This document shows, piece by piece, positions 34,821-43,590 of a stretch of 64,000 nt of DNA. The notes under the pieces were generated by a model that had not been told where the DNA came from, did not search any database, and saw only the letters and a list, made by a program, of their open reading frames with translations. Source of the DNA: CAWIMX01 sp963792785 (lineage in GTDB: Bacteria; Acidobacteriota; Vicinamibacteria; Vicinamibacterales; CAVVIG01); NCBI GenBank assembly GCA_963792785.1, contig CAWBXO010000001.1, positions 1,054,001 through 1,118,000 on the forward strand, written 5' to 3'. The stretch's first letter is position 1; the number at the start of each line of letters is the position of its first letter. Position numbers and translations under genes: made by a program.

Positions 34821-36443
34821 ATGCCGTCCACGATTCGCCGCCTGGCTGTCGCTGCCAGCCTCGCCCTCGTCGCCGCGGCCCCGCTCGTCGCCCAGCGCGG
34901 GCCCACCGTCACCGCCGACGACCTGCGGCAGGGCCTCGCCGATCCCGGCAAGTGGCTGATGTTCGGCGGCACGTACGACGGCCAACGCCACAGTCCGCTC
35001 ACGCAGATCACGCCGGAGAACGTCGGCCAGCTGGTGCCGCAGTGGACGTTCCAGACCGACACGCTCGGCCGCTTCGAGACGACGACGCTGCTCCTCGACA
35101 ACGTCCTCTATGTCACCGGCCCGCAGAACGTGGCCTTCGCCCTCGACGCCCGCACGGGCCGCCAGATCTGGCGCTACCGGCGCGAACTGCCGTCCCAGGG
35201 CCTCACGGCCTGCTGCGGCCTCGTGAACAAGGGCTTCGGCGTGCTTGGCGACAAGCTGTTCATGACCACGCTCGACGCCCACGTCCTGGCCCTCGACATG
35301 CGCACCGGCGACATCGTCTGGGACGCGACGATGGAGGACTACCGGAAGGGGTACGCCTCGACGATCGCGCCGCTCGTCGTGAACGGCAAGGTGATCGTCG
35401 GCGTGGCCGGTGGCGAGTACGGGATCCGCGGCTTCATCGACGCGTACGACGCCGAGACCGGCGCGCGCGCCTGGCGCTTCTACACCGTGCCGGCGCCGGG
35501 CGAGGCCGGCAGCGAGACGTGGGCCGGCGACGCGTGGGAGCGCGGCGGCGCCTCGGTGTGGACCACGGGGACCTACGACCCCGAGCAGAACCTCGTGTTC
35601 TTCGGCACCGGCAACCCGAGCCCCGATTACCACTCGGCCAGCCGGGAAGGCGACAACCTCTACGCCACGTCGCTCGTGGCGCTCGACGCCGACACGGGCG
35701 CGCTGCGCTGGCACTACCAGTTCACGCCGCACGACACGCACGACTGGGACTCGACCAACGTGCCCGTGCTGGCGGATCTGACGATCGACGGGCGGCCCCG
35801 CAAGGTCGTGATGATCGCCAACCGCAACGGCTTCTTCTACACGCTCGATCGCACGAATGGCCGGCTCATCGTCGGGCGGCCGTTCGTCGAGACGAACTGG
35901 GCCAAGGAGATCGGCCCCGACGGCCGGCCCGTGGAGCTGCCCGGCCACCTGCCGGACGAAAAGGGATCGATCACGTGCCCCGACCTGGTCGGCGGGACGA
36001 ACTTCATGCCGCCGTCCTACGATCCGGACCTGCAGCTTTTCTTCGTGACGGCGCGCGAGACGTGCGCGACGTTCTTCGCCTGGGAGCCCCAGTACAGCGC
36101 GGGCGACAGCTTCACGGGCGGCGCGACGTCGCGCGCCCCCGGCAGCGACGAGCCCTGGGGCGCCCTGCGCGCGATCGACCCGCGCACGGGCGAGCGCCGC
36201 TGGGAATTCAAGTACCCATCGCCGTCGTGGGCCGGCGCGCTCTCGACGGCCTCGGGCCTGGTCTTCACGGGCGACGCGCAGGGCAACTTCTACGCGCTCG
36301 ACTCGCGTTCGGGCCGGATGGTCTATCACTACCAGCTCGGCTCGAACCTCCACGGCACGTCGCCGGTGACCTACATGCTCGACGGCAAGCAGATCGTGCT
36401 CGTGCCGGCCGGCACGAACCTGACGGCGTTCGCGATCCCGTGA
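34821..36443 (+). CDS. PQQ-dependent dehydrogenase (quinoprotein alcohol dehydrogenase type)
   Basis: 540 residues; AGGAG at 34811-34815 sets the ATG at 34821. A signal peptide (ending LVAQ) is followed by an eight-bladed propeller with repeated A(L/I)DxxTGxxxW tryptophan-docking motifs. The adjacent Cys pair that forms the vicinal disulfide over PQQ is Cys131-Cys132 in TACCGL, and HDTHDWD fits the active-site region with the catalytic Asp. Periplasmic oxidation of an alcohol or aldehyde, with electrons passing to the upstream cytochrome, is the expected role. There is no fused cytochrome domain. Confidence 0.93.
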   Translation: MPSTIRRLAVAASLALVAAAPLVAQRGPTVTADDLRQGLADPGKWLMFGGTYDGQRHSPLTQITPENVGQLVPQWTFQTDTLGRFETTTLLLDNVLYVTGPQNVAFALDARTGRQIWRYRRELPSQGLTACCGLVNKGFGVLGDKLFMTTLDAHVLALDMRTGDIVWDATMEDYRKGYASTIAPLVVNGKVIVGVAGGEYGIRGFIDAYDAETGARAWRFYTVPAPGEAGSETWAGDAWERGGASVWTTGTYDPEQNLVFFGTGNPSPDYHSASREGDNLYATSLVALDADTGALRWHYQFTPHDTHDWDSTNVPVLADLTIDGRPRKVVMIANRNGFFYTLDRTNGRLIVGRPFVETNWAKEIGPDGRPVELPGHLPDEKGSITCPDLVGGTNFMPPSYDPDLQLFFVTARETCATFFAWEPQYSAGDSFTGGATSRAPGSDEPWGALRAIDPRTGERRWEFKYPSPSWAGALSTASGLVFTGDAQGNFYALDSRSGRMVYHYQLGSNLHGTSPVTYMLDGKQIVLVPAGTNLTAFAIP

Positions 36444-36498
36444 CGCCGGCCGGCGATCACCCGGCGGGCGGCTGATATACTAGCGGTTTCAGGCATCC

Positions 36499-37554
36499 AT
36501 GCTGAGACCGACCGACGACCTCCGCATTCGCGACGTCCGCCCGCTGATCCCGCCCTCGATCCTGCTCGAGGAGATCCCGATCTCCGAGGCGGCGTCGAAC
36601 GTCGTGGCCGACGCGCGCCAGGCCGTGGCGGAAAGCCTCGCCGGACGCGACCGCCGTCTCGTGGTCATCGCCGGCCCATGCTCGATCCACGACACCCGGG
36701 CCGCGCTCGAGTACGCCGCGCGGCTCCACGTCCTGGCCCGCCGCTACGCCGGCGCGCTCATCATCGTCATGCGGGCCTACTTCGAGAAGCCGCGCACCTC
36801 CGTCGGCTGGAAGGGCCTCATCAACGACCCCGACCTGGACGAGAGCTTCCACATCAACAAGGGCCTGCGGCTCGCGCGGCAGCTGCTCGTCGACGTGAAC
36901 GCCATGGGCCTCCCGACGGCGTCCGAGTTTCTCGACACGCAGATCCCGCAGCACATCGCGGATCTGACGTCGTGGGTGGCGATCGGCGCGCGCACGACCG
37001 AGAGCCAGGTGCACCGAGAGCTGGCGTCCGGGCTGTCGATGCCGGTCGGCTTCAAGAACACGACGGACGGCGGCGTGGAGGTGGCGATCGACGCCGTCCT
37101 CGCCGCGCGGTCGTGCCACTGGTTCCCGTCAGTGACCAAGCAGGGCGTGTCGGCCATCTTCCAGACGACCGGGAACGAGGCGTGCCACGTGATCCTGCGG
37201 GGCGGCTCGCGGACGGGGCCGAACTACGACGCCGAGCACATCGCCAAGGTGGCCGAGCGGCTCGCCCACCGCGGCCTCGGCGAGGCGGTGATGGTGGACT
37301 GCTCGCACGGCAACAGCCGGAAGGATCACCTGCGGCAGATCGAGGTGGCCGCGGACCTGAGCGCGCAGATTGCGGGGGGATCGCGCCGGATCTTCGGCGT
37401 GATGCTCGAGAGCCACCTCGTGGAGGGCCGCCAGGACTACGTGCCCGGCCAGCCCGCCGTCTACGGCCAGAGCATCACCGACGCCTGCCTGTCGCTCGAG
37501 CAGACCGAGCCGATCCTCGAGCAGCTCGCGAACGCGCAGCAGACGCGCGGCTAG
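36499..37554 (+). CDS. aroG: 3-deoxy-7-phosphoheptulonate (DAHP) synthase, class I (AroF/G/H type)
   Basis: 351 residues. First step of the shikimate pathway, joining PEP and erythrose 4-phosphate. GPCSIHD is at residues 59-65, followed by RAYFEKPRTSVGWKGLINDP, the metal-site Cys in GPCS, and VMVDCSHGNSRKDH near the C-terminus, all typical of the E. coli AroFGH class. The length matches that class, so there is no chorismate-mutase fusion; feedback specificity cannot be assigned. TATACT at 36476-36481 lies 17 nt before the ATG. Convergent with the secreted protein gene behind it. Confidence 0.95.
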   Translation: MLRPTDDLRIRDVRPLIPPSILLEEIPISEAASNVVADARQAVAESLAGRDRRLVVIAGPCSIHDTRAALEYAARLHVLARRYAGALIIVMRAYFEKPRTSVGWKGLINDPDLDESFHINKGLRLARQLLVDVNAMGLPTASEFLDTQIPQHIADLTSWVAIGARTTESQVHRELASGLSMPVGFKNTTDGGVEVAIDAVLAARSCHWFPSVTKQGVSAIFQTTGNEACHVILRGGSRTGPNYDAEHIAKVAERLAHRGLGEAVMVDCSHGNSRKDHLRQIEVAADLSAQIAGGSRRIFGVMLESHLVEGRQDYVPGQPAVYGQSITDACLSLEQTEPILEQLANAQQTRG

Positions 37555-37600
37555 GAAGGTCGGGCAGGGCGGGTCGGGCAGGTAGGCCGGGTCGGCAAAG
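37555..37600. repeat. Short-word array (GGTCGGGCAGG type)
   Basis: Words of 8-10 nt such as GGTCGGGCAG and GGTAGGCCGG follow the aroG stop codon directly. It is one of several arrays placed just behind genes. Confidence 0.55.
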
Positions 37601-37631
37601 AAAAAGGCGGGACGCCTTTCGGCCTCCCGCC
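37600..37631 (-). terminator. Intrinsic terminator for the minus-strand gene
   Basis: GGCGGGACGCC and GGCCTCCCGCC pair with one mismatch around a four-base loop. On the minus strand the hairpin is followed by TTTTTCTTT. It therefore ends transcription coming from the cytochrome/monooxygenase module. Confidence 0.8.
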
Positions 37632-37635
37632 CCTT

Positions 37636-37690
37636 CGTTCCTCAGTTCTGAGTTCCTGAATTCCTCAGTTCCTCAGCTTCTCAGCTTCTC
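37636..37690. repeat. Short-word array (TTCCTCAG/CTTCTCAG type)
   Basis: About six copies of TTCCTCAGT, TTCCTGAAT and CTTCTCAGC words lie between the terminator and the stop codon at 37689. The same words occur at 43556-43590 and 48145-48158. Confidence 0.65.
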
Positions 37691-38669
37691 ACTTCACCGT
37701 CACCTTGACGTGCGTCGTCGACCAGCAGCACTGGTCACCGCCGCCGCGCGTGCTGGAGTCGTCCTTGGCCTGGGCCATCAGCCAGTACTCGCCGGGCGCG
37801 TCAAACCACGCCTCGGTCTTGGCCTGCATGACCTCGCTCTCGTCGACGACCTTGCCATCCTCGCGCTTCTTGCTGAGGCTCAGCGAGGGATCGTCGATCG
37901 AGACCCAGCCCGGGCCGCGGTACTTCGACCACTCGAGGGTGACGTCCGTCGGCGCGCCACGGCCGCGGCCGAGCAGGCCCGCCGCACCACCGCGGCCCCC
38001 ACGGCCGCCGCGCCCGCGCCCGGCATTGGCGTTGGCCACCGCCGCGCCGCCCAGGCCCTCGTACGGGTCGTACGTGTTGCCGAGGTCGGTCACGAACACC
38101 GTCAGATCGAGGGCCTTGTTGACCCCGACCTCGTAGGTCTGGGCGACAGGCTCCAGCACCGGCCCCCAGTGCCCCTTGTCGCTCGACGAGAAGCTGATGT
38201 GGGGCGGCGTGTTGCCGGTGGCCGCGAACTTGAAGAAATCGACCCAGTACGGCGGGTTGTTCCAAAAGCTGACCGTGCTCGTCTGCCCGTTGGCGACCAG
38301 CGTCCACGTGAGCCGGTTGGTGGTGCTCACGTTCGCTGGGAACCGCGCCGCGAAGACACCCCACTGCCGGCCGGTGAGGAAATGCGTCGGTTGCCCCAGA
38401 TCGGCGGTGGCGCCGTCGAAATGGTTGCTCGGGCCGATGGGAATATCCAGCTCCTGATCCTTGTTCCGGTTGTAGTAGCCAATCAGGGCGGCGTTGGCGC
38501 CATCCTCGAGTGGCCCCCAGCCTTCGAACGCCGGATAGATGGCATCGCCGCTGGCCAGGTACGGACCCGGCAGGATGCCGGTCGGGATGCCCTGCCCGGA
38601 GCCGACGGCAATCCAGCCGGCGACAGCAACTCCGGCGAGGGCCGCAACCAAGGACCGCTTGACATGCAT
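37689..38669 (-). CDS. Secreted beta-rich protein of the cytochrome/monooxygenase module, copy 1
   Basis: 326 residues with a signal peptide (about 1-25). The mature part contains YPAFEGWGPLEDGANAALIGYYNRNKDQELDIPIG and LGQPTHFLTGRQWGVFAARFP, which have direct counterparts in the protein at 45518-46519, so the two are paralogues. A Gly/Arg-rich low-complexity loop near residues 215-235 is specific to this copy. The C-terminus is a probable Ig-like or sandwich domain (PGEYWLMAQAKDD). No known enzyme motif. AGGAG lies 11 nt before the ATG. It is downstream of, and probably co-transcribed with, the cytochrome gene at 38771. Confidence 0.8.
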   Translation of the reverse strand: MHVKRSLVAALAGVAVAGWIAVGSGQGIPTGILPGPYLASGDAIYPAFEGWGPLEDGANAALIGYYNRNKDQELDIPIGPSNHFDGATADLGQPTHFLTGRQWGVFAARFPANVSTTNRLTWTLVANGQTSTVSFWNNPPYWVDFFKFAATGNTPPHISFSSSDKGHWGPVLEPVAQTYEVGVNKALDLTVFVTDLGNTYDPYEGLGGAAVANANAGRGRGGRGGRGGAAGLLGRGRGAPTDVTLEWSKYRGPGWVSIDDPSLSLSKKREDGKVVDESEVMQAKTEAWFDAPGEYWLMAQAKDDSSTRGGGDQCCWSTTHVKVTVK

Positions 38670-38770
38670 GTTGTGAGTTCGCTCCTGATAGGAAAGAAAG
38701 GCGCCATCGGGGAATGCCCGATGGCGCCTTGGGTCGTTACCGATACGAATTGCGACGAACGCCCGAGACG

Positions 38771-40132
38771 CTACTGCTGTTGCTGCTGCTGGCTGTCCTG
38801 CGACAGACGAGCCTTGCGCGCGGCCACTTCCGTCTTGTAGTCCTCGTCGTTCATGTAGGTGACGTTCACCCACGCGTGCGCCATTTCGTCGACGGTGCGA
38901 TCGCCGTAGCCCACCCAGACGCTCGGGTCGGGGTTGTTCTTGTTGGCGCTCGTGTTGTCGTGCCAGCCCGTGATCCGGAGGATCGTGCCCTTCGGGAACA
39001 TCGGGGCGGCATCGTCGGCGTAGAAGTAGCTGGTCATCCAGTTGAAGTTGAACTTGTCGACGTAGCTCAGCACCTGGATCTGGCCGCTCGGCAGAATGGC
39101 GTCCATCTCCATGGCCTTGCCGCGCAAGTGCATGTGCGGCTGGAAGCTCTCGACGCGCGCGTTCTCCTTCAGCACGAAGAAGCCCTGGGTGGCCTTGATG
39201 GTGTTCGGCGGGATGTCGACGCCGCCGGCGTTGGTCGCGCCCATCAGGTGCAGCACCTGGCGGTACTTCGGCTCCTGGCCCTTCGGGTAGAAGTAGATGC
39301 CGAGTTCCACGTAGTCGGTGATGTCTTCCTCGACGCCGTGGTAGTGGATGTCCCAGTGGAGGCGCGAGCCGGGGAGCATCAGCTTGCCGCTGTCCGGCCG
39401 CATGAGCTCGCCCTGCTTGCCGACGGCCCATTCCATGAACGTGCCGCCCTGCGCGGCCAGATCCGGGTCATCGCTGACGGCGTAGAGCGGGTTGTCTTCC
39501 TGCTGCTCGAGGCGCGCGATCGCGTGGTGCGTGATCTTGCGGCCCGCGACGGTGTGCGGACGGATCTCGATGGCGCGGACCCAGCGCGGCTCCGTGATGC
39601 CGGTCTCGACGACCGGACGCCACCAGGTGTCGTTCGCACCGGCCTTCTGCGTCCACGGCGTGGACTGGATGATCAGGTCCGGCTCTTTCTGGCCGAACAT
39701 CGACGCGTAGTACCAACCCTGACCCGTCGGCCACTGAATCGCGGCCGGCATGTCCTTCGGATCGCCCTTCGGCGCGCCGCCGTCGATCCACGCGAGAATC
39801 GTCGCGAGCTGCGTGTCGCTCAGCGAACGGTCGTTCTTGAACTCCTGGATGCCCACCTCTTTGTTGATGGACCAGGGCGGCATCTGCCGATCCGCCACGC
39901 GCGCGCGAATCGAGCGAATCCACGGTCGGGTCGACTCATACGTCTGGAGCGACATCGGCGCGATGGAATCCGGACGGTGGCAGGCTTCGCACTTCTCCTG
40001 GAAGATCGGTGCGATGTCCTTGGTGAAGGTTGGCGTGGTGGCTGCGTCTGCGGCTGACGCCACGGCCGGTGCCGCTGCGCCCACCGCGAAGACCAGAGCC
40101 AGCACACCGAAGGATTTCCACGTCGTGCTCAT
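38771..40132 (-). CDS. Secreted cytochrome c fused to a copper type II monooxygenase-like domain, copy 1
   Basis: 453 residues. Signal peptide to about residue 27; a cytochrome c domain with CEACH at 48-52; then a PHM/DBM-like region with the ligand pattern expected of copper ascorbate-dependent monooxygenases: HH at 202-203, HYH at 263-265, and HMH at 333-335 in FQPHMHLRGKAMEM. The order matches the two-copper PHM core, but I cannot show activity. Six Gln close the protein. AAGGAG at 40141-40146 sets the start. The next gene downstream is the secreted beta-rich partner; the same pair recurs at 45.5-48 kb. Confidence 0.85.
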   Translation of the reverse strand: MSTTWKSFGVLALVFAVGAAAPAVASAADAATTPTFTKDIAPIFQEKCEACHRPDSIAPMSLQTYESTRPWIRSIRARVADRQMPPWSINKEVGIQEFKNDRSLSDTQLATILAWIDGGAPKGDPKDMPAAIQWPTGQGWYYASMFGQKEPDLIIQSTPWTQKAGANDTWWRPVVETGITEPRWVRAIEIRPHTVAGRKITHHAIARLEQQEDNPLYAVSDDPDLAAQGGTFMEWAVGKQGELMRPDSGKLMLPGSRLHWDIHYHGVEEDITDYVELGIYFYPKGQEPKYRQVLHLMGATNAGGVDIPPNTIKATQGFFVLKENARVESFQPHMHLRGKAMEMDAILPSGQIQVLSYVDKFNFNWMTSYFYADDAAPMFPKGTILRITGWHDNTSANKNNPDPSVWVGYGDRTVDEMAHAWVNVTYMNDEDYKTEVAARKARLSQDSQQQQQQ

Positions 40133-40381
40133 TCTCGGCGCTCCTTAGTAGTAAGGTTGCTCCCGCCCGCCGGCGATCGCCCCGGACCAACAGGCCTGTC
40201 AGTCCTGCTGGCGCGAGATCGACCCCGTTGGCTTGTCGAAACCGTAACACGGCCTAAGTCATACTGTCCAGAGAACTTTTCGCCTTTCGGTGTACACAAA
40301 CGGAGACCAATTCCTGGACTCGCGCGCGACCGAAACCGGCCCAAAAACAACGATCCTGGCGCTTTCCCGTCTCGGGGCGCC

Positions 40382-41464
40382 TCAGAGCCCCGGAACCAGG
40401 TAAGGCCGGAGCGCCTCGAAGCGGTAGTCCGCCTCCTGGATCTCTTCGGCCGAGAGCCCCCCCGCCCGCACCTTCGCCGACGATGCCACGCCCGTCCCCG
40501 CGGGCCGGCCGGCCCGGACGGCGGTGGTCTTGAAGAGGCCCCGCTTCTGCATCACGTAGAGTTCGACCCCCGGCACGGCGCGGCTCAGATTGCGCATCAG
40601 CAGAAACGCGGCGTACGCATCCCGCAGTTCCTCGGCGCGGCCGACCTCGTGCAGCGCCCACAGCCGCGCCATCAAATCGGCGTACATCGCGTTGCCGGTG
40701 ATCACGCCGTCCACGCCCTGACGCATCTGATAGAGCCACCACTCGCCGAGGTTCGCGCCGAAGATGGCGCGCAGCGGCGGCCGCGCGGCGACCTCCGCGC
40801 GCACGCGCTCGGCCAGCGGATCCGATTCCTCCTTCACGTAGCCGAGGTGCGGGAACTCGCGCGCCAGGTCGATGATGAGATCCACGGGCGGTGGCAGGTT
40901 CGGCGCGCCGCCCGAGGTCTGGACGATCACGGGGCGCTTGGTTGCGCCGCCCAGCGCGCGGAAGTACTCGCGGTACTCCGCGACCGACGAGGCGGCCTTC
41001 GGCGGCATCGCGATCATCGCGTCGGTGCCGAGCGTCTCGCCGAGCGCGGCGTACTCGAGCATCTCGGCCGTGTGCTCGCCCTGCACGCCGAGCGTCAGCA
41101 CCGCGCGGCGTCCGCGCAGGGCCCCGGCCAGCACCTCCATGCCCTTGCGACGCTCGCCGTCGGTCAGCGTCGCCAGGCCGCTCGATCCCTGGGGCCACAC
41201 CACGCCGTGCGCGCCGGCGCGATCCACGAACTCGGCCTCGCGGGCCAGGTCATCCCAGTCCACGGCGCCCGCGGCGGTGAACGGCGTGTGGAGGATCATG
41301 AATGCGCCGCGCATCGGCTTGCCGGAGAGCGTGGTCGGGACAGGCCCTGGGACGGCGGCGGGCGCGGCGGCGCGCGCCGCCGCCGGCGCGGCAGCCAGGG
41401 CGGCAAAGGCGGCCAGGCACTCGCGGCGGGAGAGGCGATTGAGGCGATGAGGGTCGCTCGGCAT
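40382..41464 (-). CDS. Tat-exported DHDPS/NAL-family protein lacking the catalytic Tyr
   Basis: 360 residues. The leader has LSRRECLAAFAALAAAP, a twin-Arg signal, so it should be exported folded. The barrel has the Schiff-base lysine region GYVKEES and a GSSGLATLTDGER block in place of the usual GTTGE loop. Where DHDPS has LYNVPGRT, this protein has IVQTSGGAP, so the conserved proton-relay Tyr is missing. An aldolase or lyase of altered chemistry, or a binding protein, is possible. TAGGAT lies 6 nt before the ATG. The 249 bases between it and the next gene upstream (40133-40381) hold that gene's promoter region and no frame of interest. Confidence 0.85.
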   Translation of the reverse strand: MPSDPHRLNRLSRRECLAAFAALAAAPAAARAAAPAAVPGPVPTTLSGKPMRGAFMILHTPFTAAGAVDWDDLAREAEFVDRAGAHGVVWPQGSSGLATLTDGERRKGMEVLAGALRGRRAVLTLGVQGEHTAEMLEYAALGETLGTDAMIAMPPKAASSVAEYREYFRALGGATKRPVIVQTSGGAPNLPPPVDLIIDLAREFPHLGYVKEESDPLAERVRAEVAARPPLRAIFGANLGEWWLYQMRQGVDGVITGNAMYADLMARLWALHEVGRAEELRDAYAAFLLMRNLSRAVPGVELYVMQKRGLFKTTAVRAGRPAGTGVASSAKVRAGGLSAEEIQEADYRFEALRPYLVPGL

Positions 41465-41470
41465 GCCGGC

Positions 41471-41476
41471 ATCCTA
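41471..41476 (-). promoter_or_regulatory. Predicted -10 element of a leaderless promoter
   Basis: Minus-strand TAGGAT (41476 to 41471), 6 nt before the ATG at 41464. Confidence 0.5.
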
Positions 41477-41477
41477 A

Positions 41478-41518
41478 CGCAGGTCGGGGTGGGTCGGGGT
41501 GGGTCGGGTGGGTTGGGA
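41478..41518. repeat. Short-word array (GGTCGGGGTGG type)
   Basis: Four imperfect copies of a 10-nt word (GGTCGGGGTG) in the divergent gap between 41464 and 41537, the only array that lies at 5' ends rather than behind a stop codon. Confidence 0.5.
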
Positions 41519-41536
41519 CCGTGTTACGGTGCACCG

Positions 41537-42149
41537 GTGCGACGATTCCCTGGGCCGGCCGCCGTGGTGCTCGCGGCGCTCACGTGCGGCGCCGGCGTCG
41601 CCCGCGCGCACGACCTCGCGCGGAGCGAGTCCCGGGTGACCCTCGCGGGGCCGCGCGAACTGCAGGCCGGCCTCATCCTCAACCTGCTCGACTTCGGCGC
41701 CCTGGCGGATTCTGGATCGCAACCGCGACCAGGTGTTCACGTACGACGAGGTGGACCGCGGCATCGATCGGCTCTACGCGCTCGTGAAGGATCACTTCTC
41801 CGTCGGCGGCCCGCAGGCGGCGGCGTCGACATCGCTCGATCGCTACGAGCTGCTCGACACGACGGCGGTCCGCCTCGACCTCACGTACCGCTTCGACGCC
41901 GACGTCACGGCGATTCGCGTCACCTCTACGCTCGGCGAGGTCTCGCAGCCCGAGCACGTCCACGTGACGGGGGTCGAGGGCGCCGATGGCGCGCGCGAGC
42001 AGGCGGTGCTGGCGGGCGCCACGCGCGAGGCGACGTTCGCGCTCCCGGGCGGCCTCTCGTTCGCGCGCCTCGGGCGCGTCGTGCTCGTCGCGCTCGCGCT
42101 CATGAGCCTCGTCGCCTACGCGCTGGTACGGCGCTTCGTCCTGTCGTAG
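41537..42149 (+). CDS. EF-hand membrane protein, interrupted by a +1 frameshift
   Basis: The first frame (GTG at 41537) gives a signal peptide and ARAHDLARSESRVTLAGPRELQAGL up to LLDFGALAD. After about 41711 the coding frame moves by one base: removing one T from GATTCTG restores LADLDRNRDQVFTYDEVDRG, an EF-hand-like loop with Asp, Asn, Asp and a final Glu at positions 1, 3, 5 and 12. The second part continues with a beta-rich domain and one C-terminal membrane span, ending at 42149. The family is not recognised. Either the frameshift is a sequence error or the gene is recently broken. Confidence 0.6.
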
Positions 42150-42162
42150 GATCGATCCGCCC

Positions 42163-43557
42163 ATGCATCGTTCCCGCGCCCTGCTGGCGGCGGCCGCCGC
42201 GCTCATCCTTGCTGCCCTCGTCGTGGCTGGCCTCGTGCTGTGGCTGCGCGTCGCGCCGGCGGCGCCGGGCAGCGGCGACGCGCCGGTGCGGATTCCCGCG
42301 ACCGGCCCGATCACCGTCGCGCTGGCCGGCGACACGCTGCTCGTCGGGTCGCCGGACGATCCCGCCGCGACGCCGGTGTTCGACCTCGTGCGCGGCGCCA
42401 CGCTCGGCCTGGCGAATCTCGAGATGAACCTGCTCGACGACGACACGCCGGCGGATCCGGCGCGATGGCCGTTCGCGCCGCCACGCGGCGCCGCCACGCT
42501 GCGCGCGCTCGGCTTCGACGCCGTCTCGCTGGCCAACAACCATGCCACCGACTACGACGAGGCCGGGCTGCGCGCCACCGCGCGCGTCCTCGACGCGCAC
42601 GGCCTGCTGCACGCCGGCACGGGCGCCGACCTCGCGGCCGCGCGCGCCGCGGCGGTCGTGGGCGCCGGCGCCCGCGGCGCCGCGCTCATCTCGATCACCA
42701 CCTCGTCGTCGGAACGATCGCGCGCCACGCTGACGCGCGGCGACATCACCGGCCGCCCCGGCGTGAACCCGCTCCGGTACCGCGCGGAAGTGACCGCCGA
42801 CCCGCAGACGTTCGCCAGCCTCAAGTCCACCGTCGAGATGCTCCAGGCTGGCGACGCCTCCGAGGACGCGCTCACGATGTTCGGCACGACGGTCCGCCGC
42901 GGCGCGGCCACGTCGGTCGACTTCCTCGTGGACGAGGACGACGTGCGGGAGGCGCTGGACGCCGTCCGGGCGGCGCGGCGGGCGGCCGGGCTCGTGATCG
43001 TGGCCGTGCACAGCCACGAACCGAACAACCGGAGCGACGCGCCCGCGGGCTTCGTGCGCGAGTTCGCGCACCAGGCGATCGACGCGGGCGCGAGCCTCGT
43101 CGTCGGCCACGGGCCGCACCGGCTGCGCGGCATCGAGCGCTACAAGAACGGCGTGATCCTCTACAGCCTCGGCAACTTCCTGTATCCCGTGGCGGCGCTC
43201 GATCCGCGGGCGGCCGACGAGTTCGACGCCGGCGCGGATCTCTTCGCGCGCGCCGTCGGCATGCTCGGCGGCGTCGCGGGCGCGGGGAGCTTCGCCGAGG
43301 ACCTTCGGGATCCGTCGTGGTGGACGAGCGTCGTGGCGGTGGCGACGTTCGAGGACGGCGCGCTGACCGGCCTGGCGCTGCACCCGATCGACCTGGGCGT
43401 CGACCGGCCGCTCGACGAACGCGGCGTGCCCCACCCCGCCGAAGGCGCGCGCGCCACGGCGATCCTCGAGACGCTCACGCGGCTCTCCGAGCCGTTCCAG
43501 ACGCGCATTGAAACTGAGAAGCTGGGGAACTGGGAAACTGGGGAAGTCGCTCCCTAG
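42163..43557 (+). CDS. CapA family protein (PGA_cap metallophosphatase-like)
   Basis: 464 residues with an N-terminal membrane anchor (residues 8-29). The CapA motifs are present: LAGDTLL, LANLEMNL, SLANNHATDYDEAG, VAVHSHEP and VVGHGPHRLRGIERYKNG. This calcineurin-like fold is found in poly-gamma-glutamate synthesis and many uncharacterised surface proteins. No pgs/cap partner genes are near. The last 15 codons (from about 43510) are encoded by the short-word repeat, a tail unlike the family. TAGGAT lies 10 nt before the ATG. Confidence 0.9.
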   Translation: MHRSRALLAAAAALILAALVVAGLVLWLRVAPAAPGSGDAPVRIPATGPITVALAGDTLLVGSPDDPAATPVFDLVRGATLGLANLEMNLLDDDTPADPARWPFAPPRGAATLRALGFDAVSLANNHATDYDEAGLRATARVLDAHGLLHAGTGADLAAARAAAVVGAGARGAALISITTSSSERSRATLTRGDITGRPGVNPLRYRAEVTADPQTFASLKSTVEMLQAGDASEDALTMFGTTVRRGAATSVDFLVDEDDVREALDAVRAARRAAGLVIVAVHSHEPNNRSDAPAGFVREFAHQAIDAGASLVVGHGPHRLRGIERYKNGVILYSLGNFLYPVAALDPRAADEFDAGADLFARAVGMLGGVAGAGSFAEDLRDPSWWTSVVAVATFEDGALTGLALHPIDLGVDRPLDERGVPHPAEGARATAILETLTRLSEPFQTRIETEKLGNWETGEVAP

Positions 43558-43590
43558 CTCCTCAGCTCCTCAGTTCCTCAGTTTCCTCAG
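43508..43590. repeat. Hairpin short-word array between convergent genes
   Basis: Left arm 43508-43546 has AACTGGGGAAG/AAGCTGGGG words; right arm 43556-43590 has AGCTCCTCAG/GTTCCTCAG words, which are their complements. The left arm is translated as the CapA tail; the right arm contains the rmuC stop codon at 43562. Confidence 0.7.
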
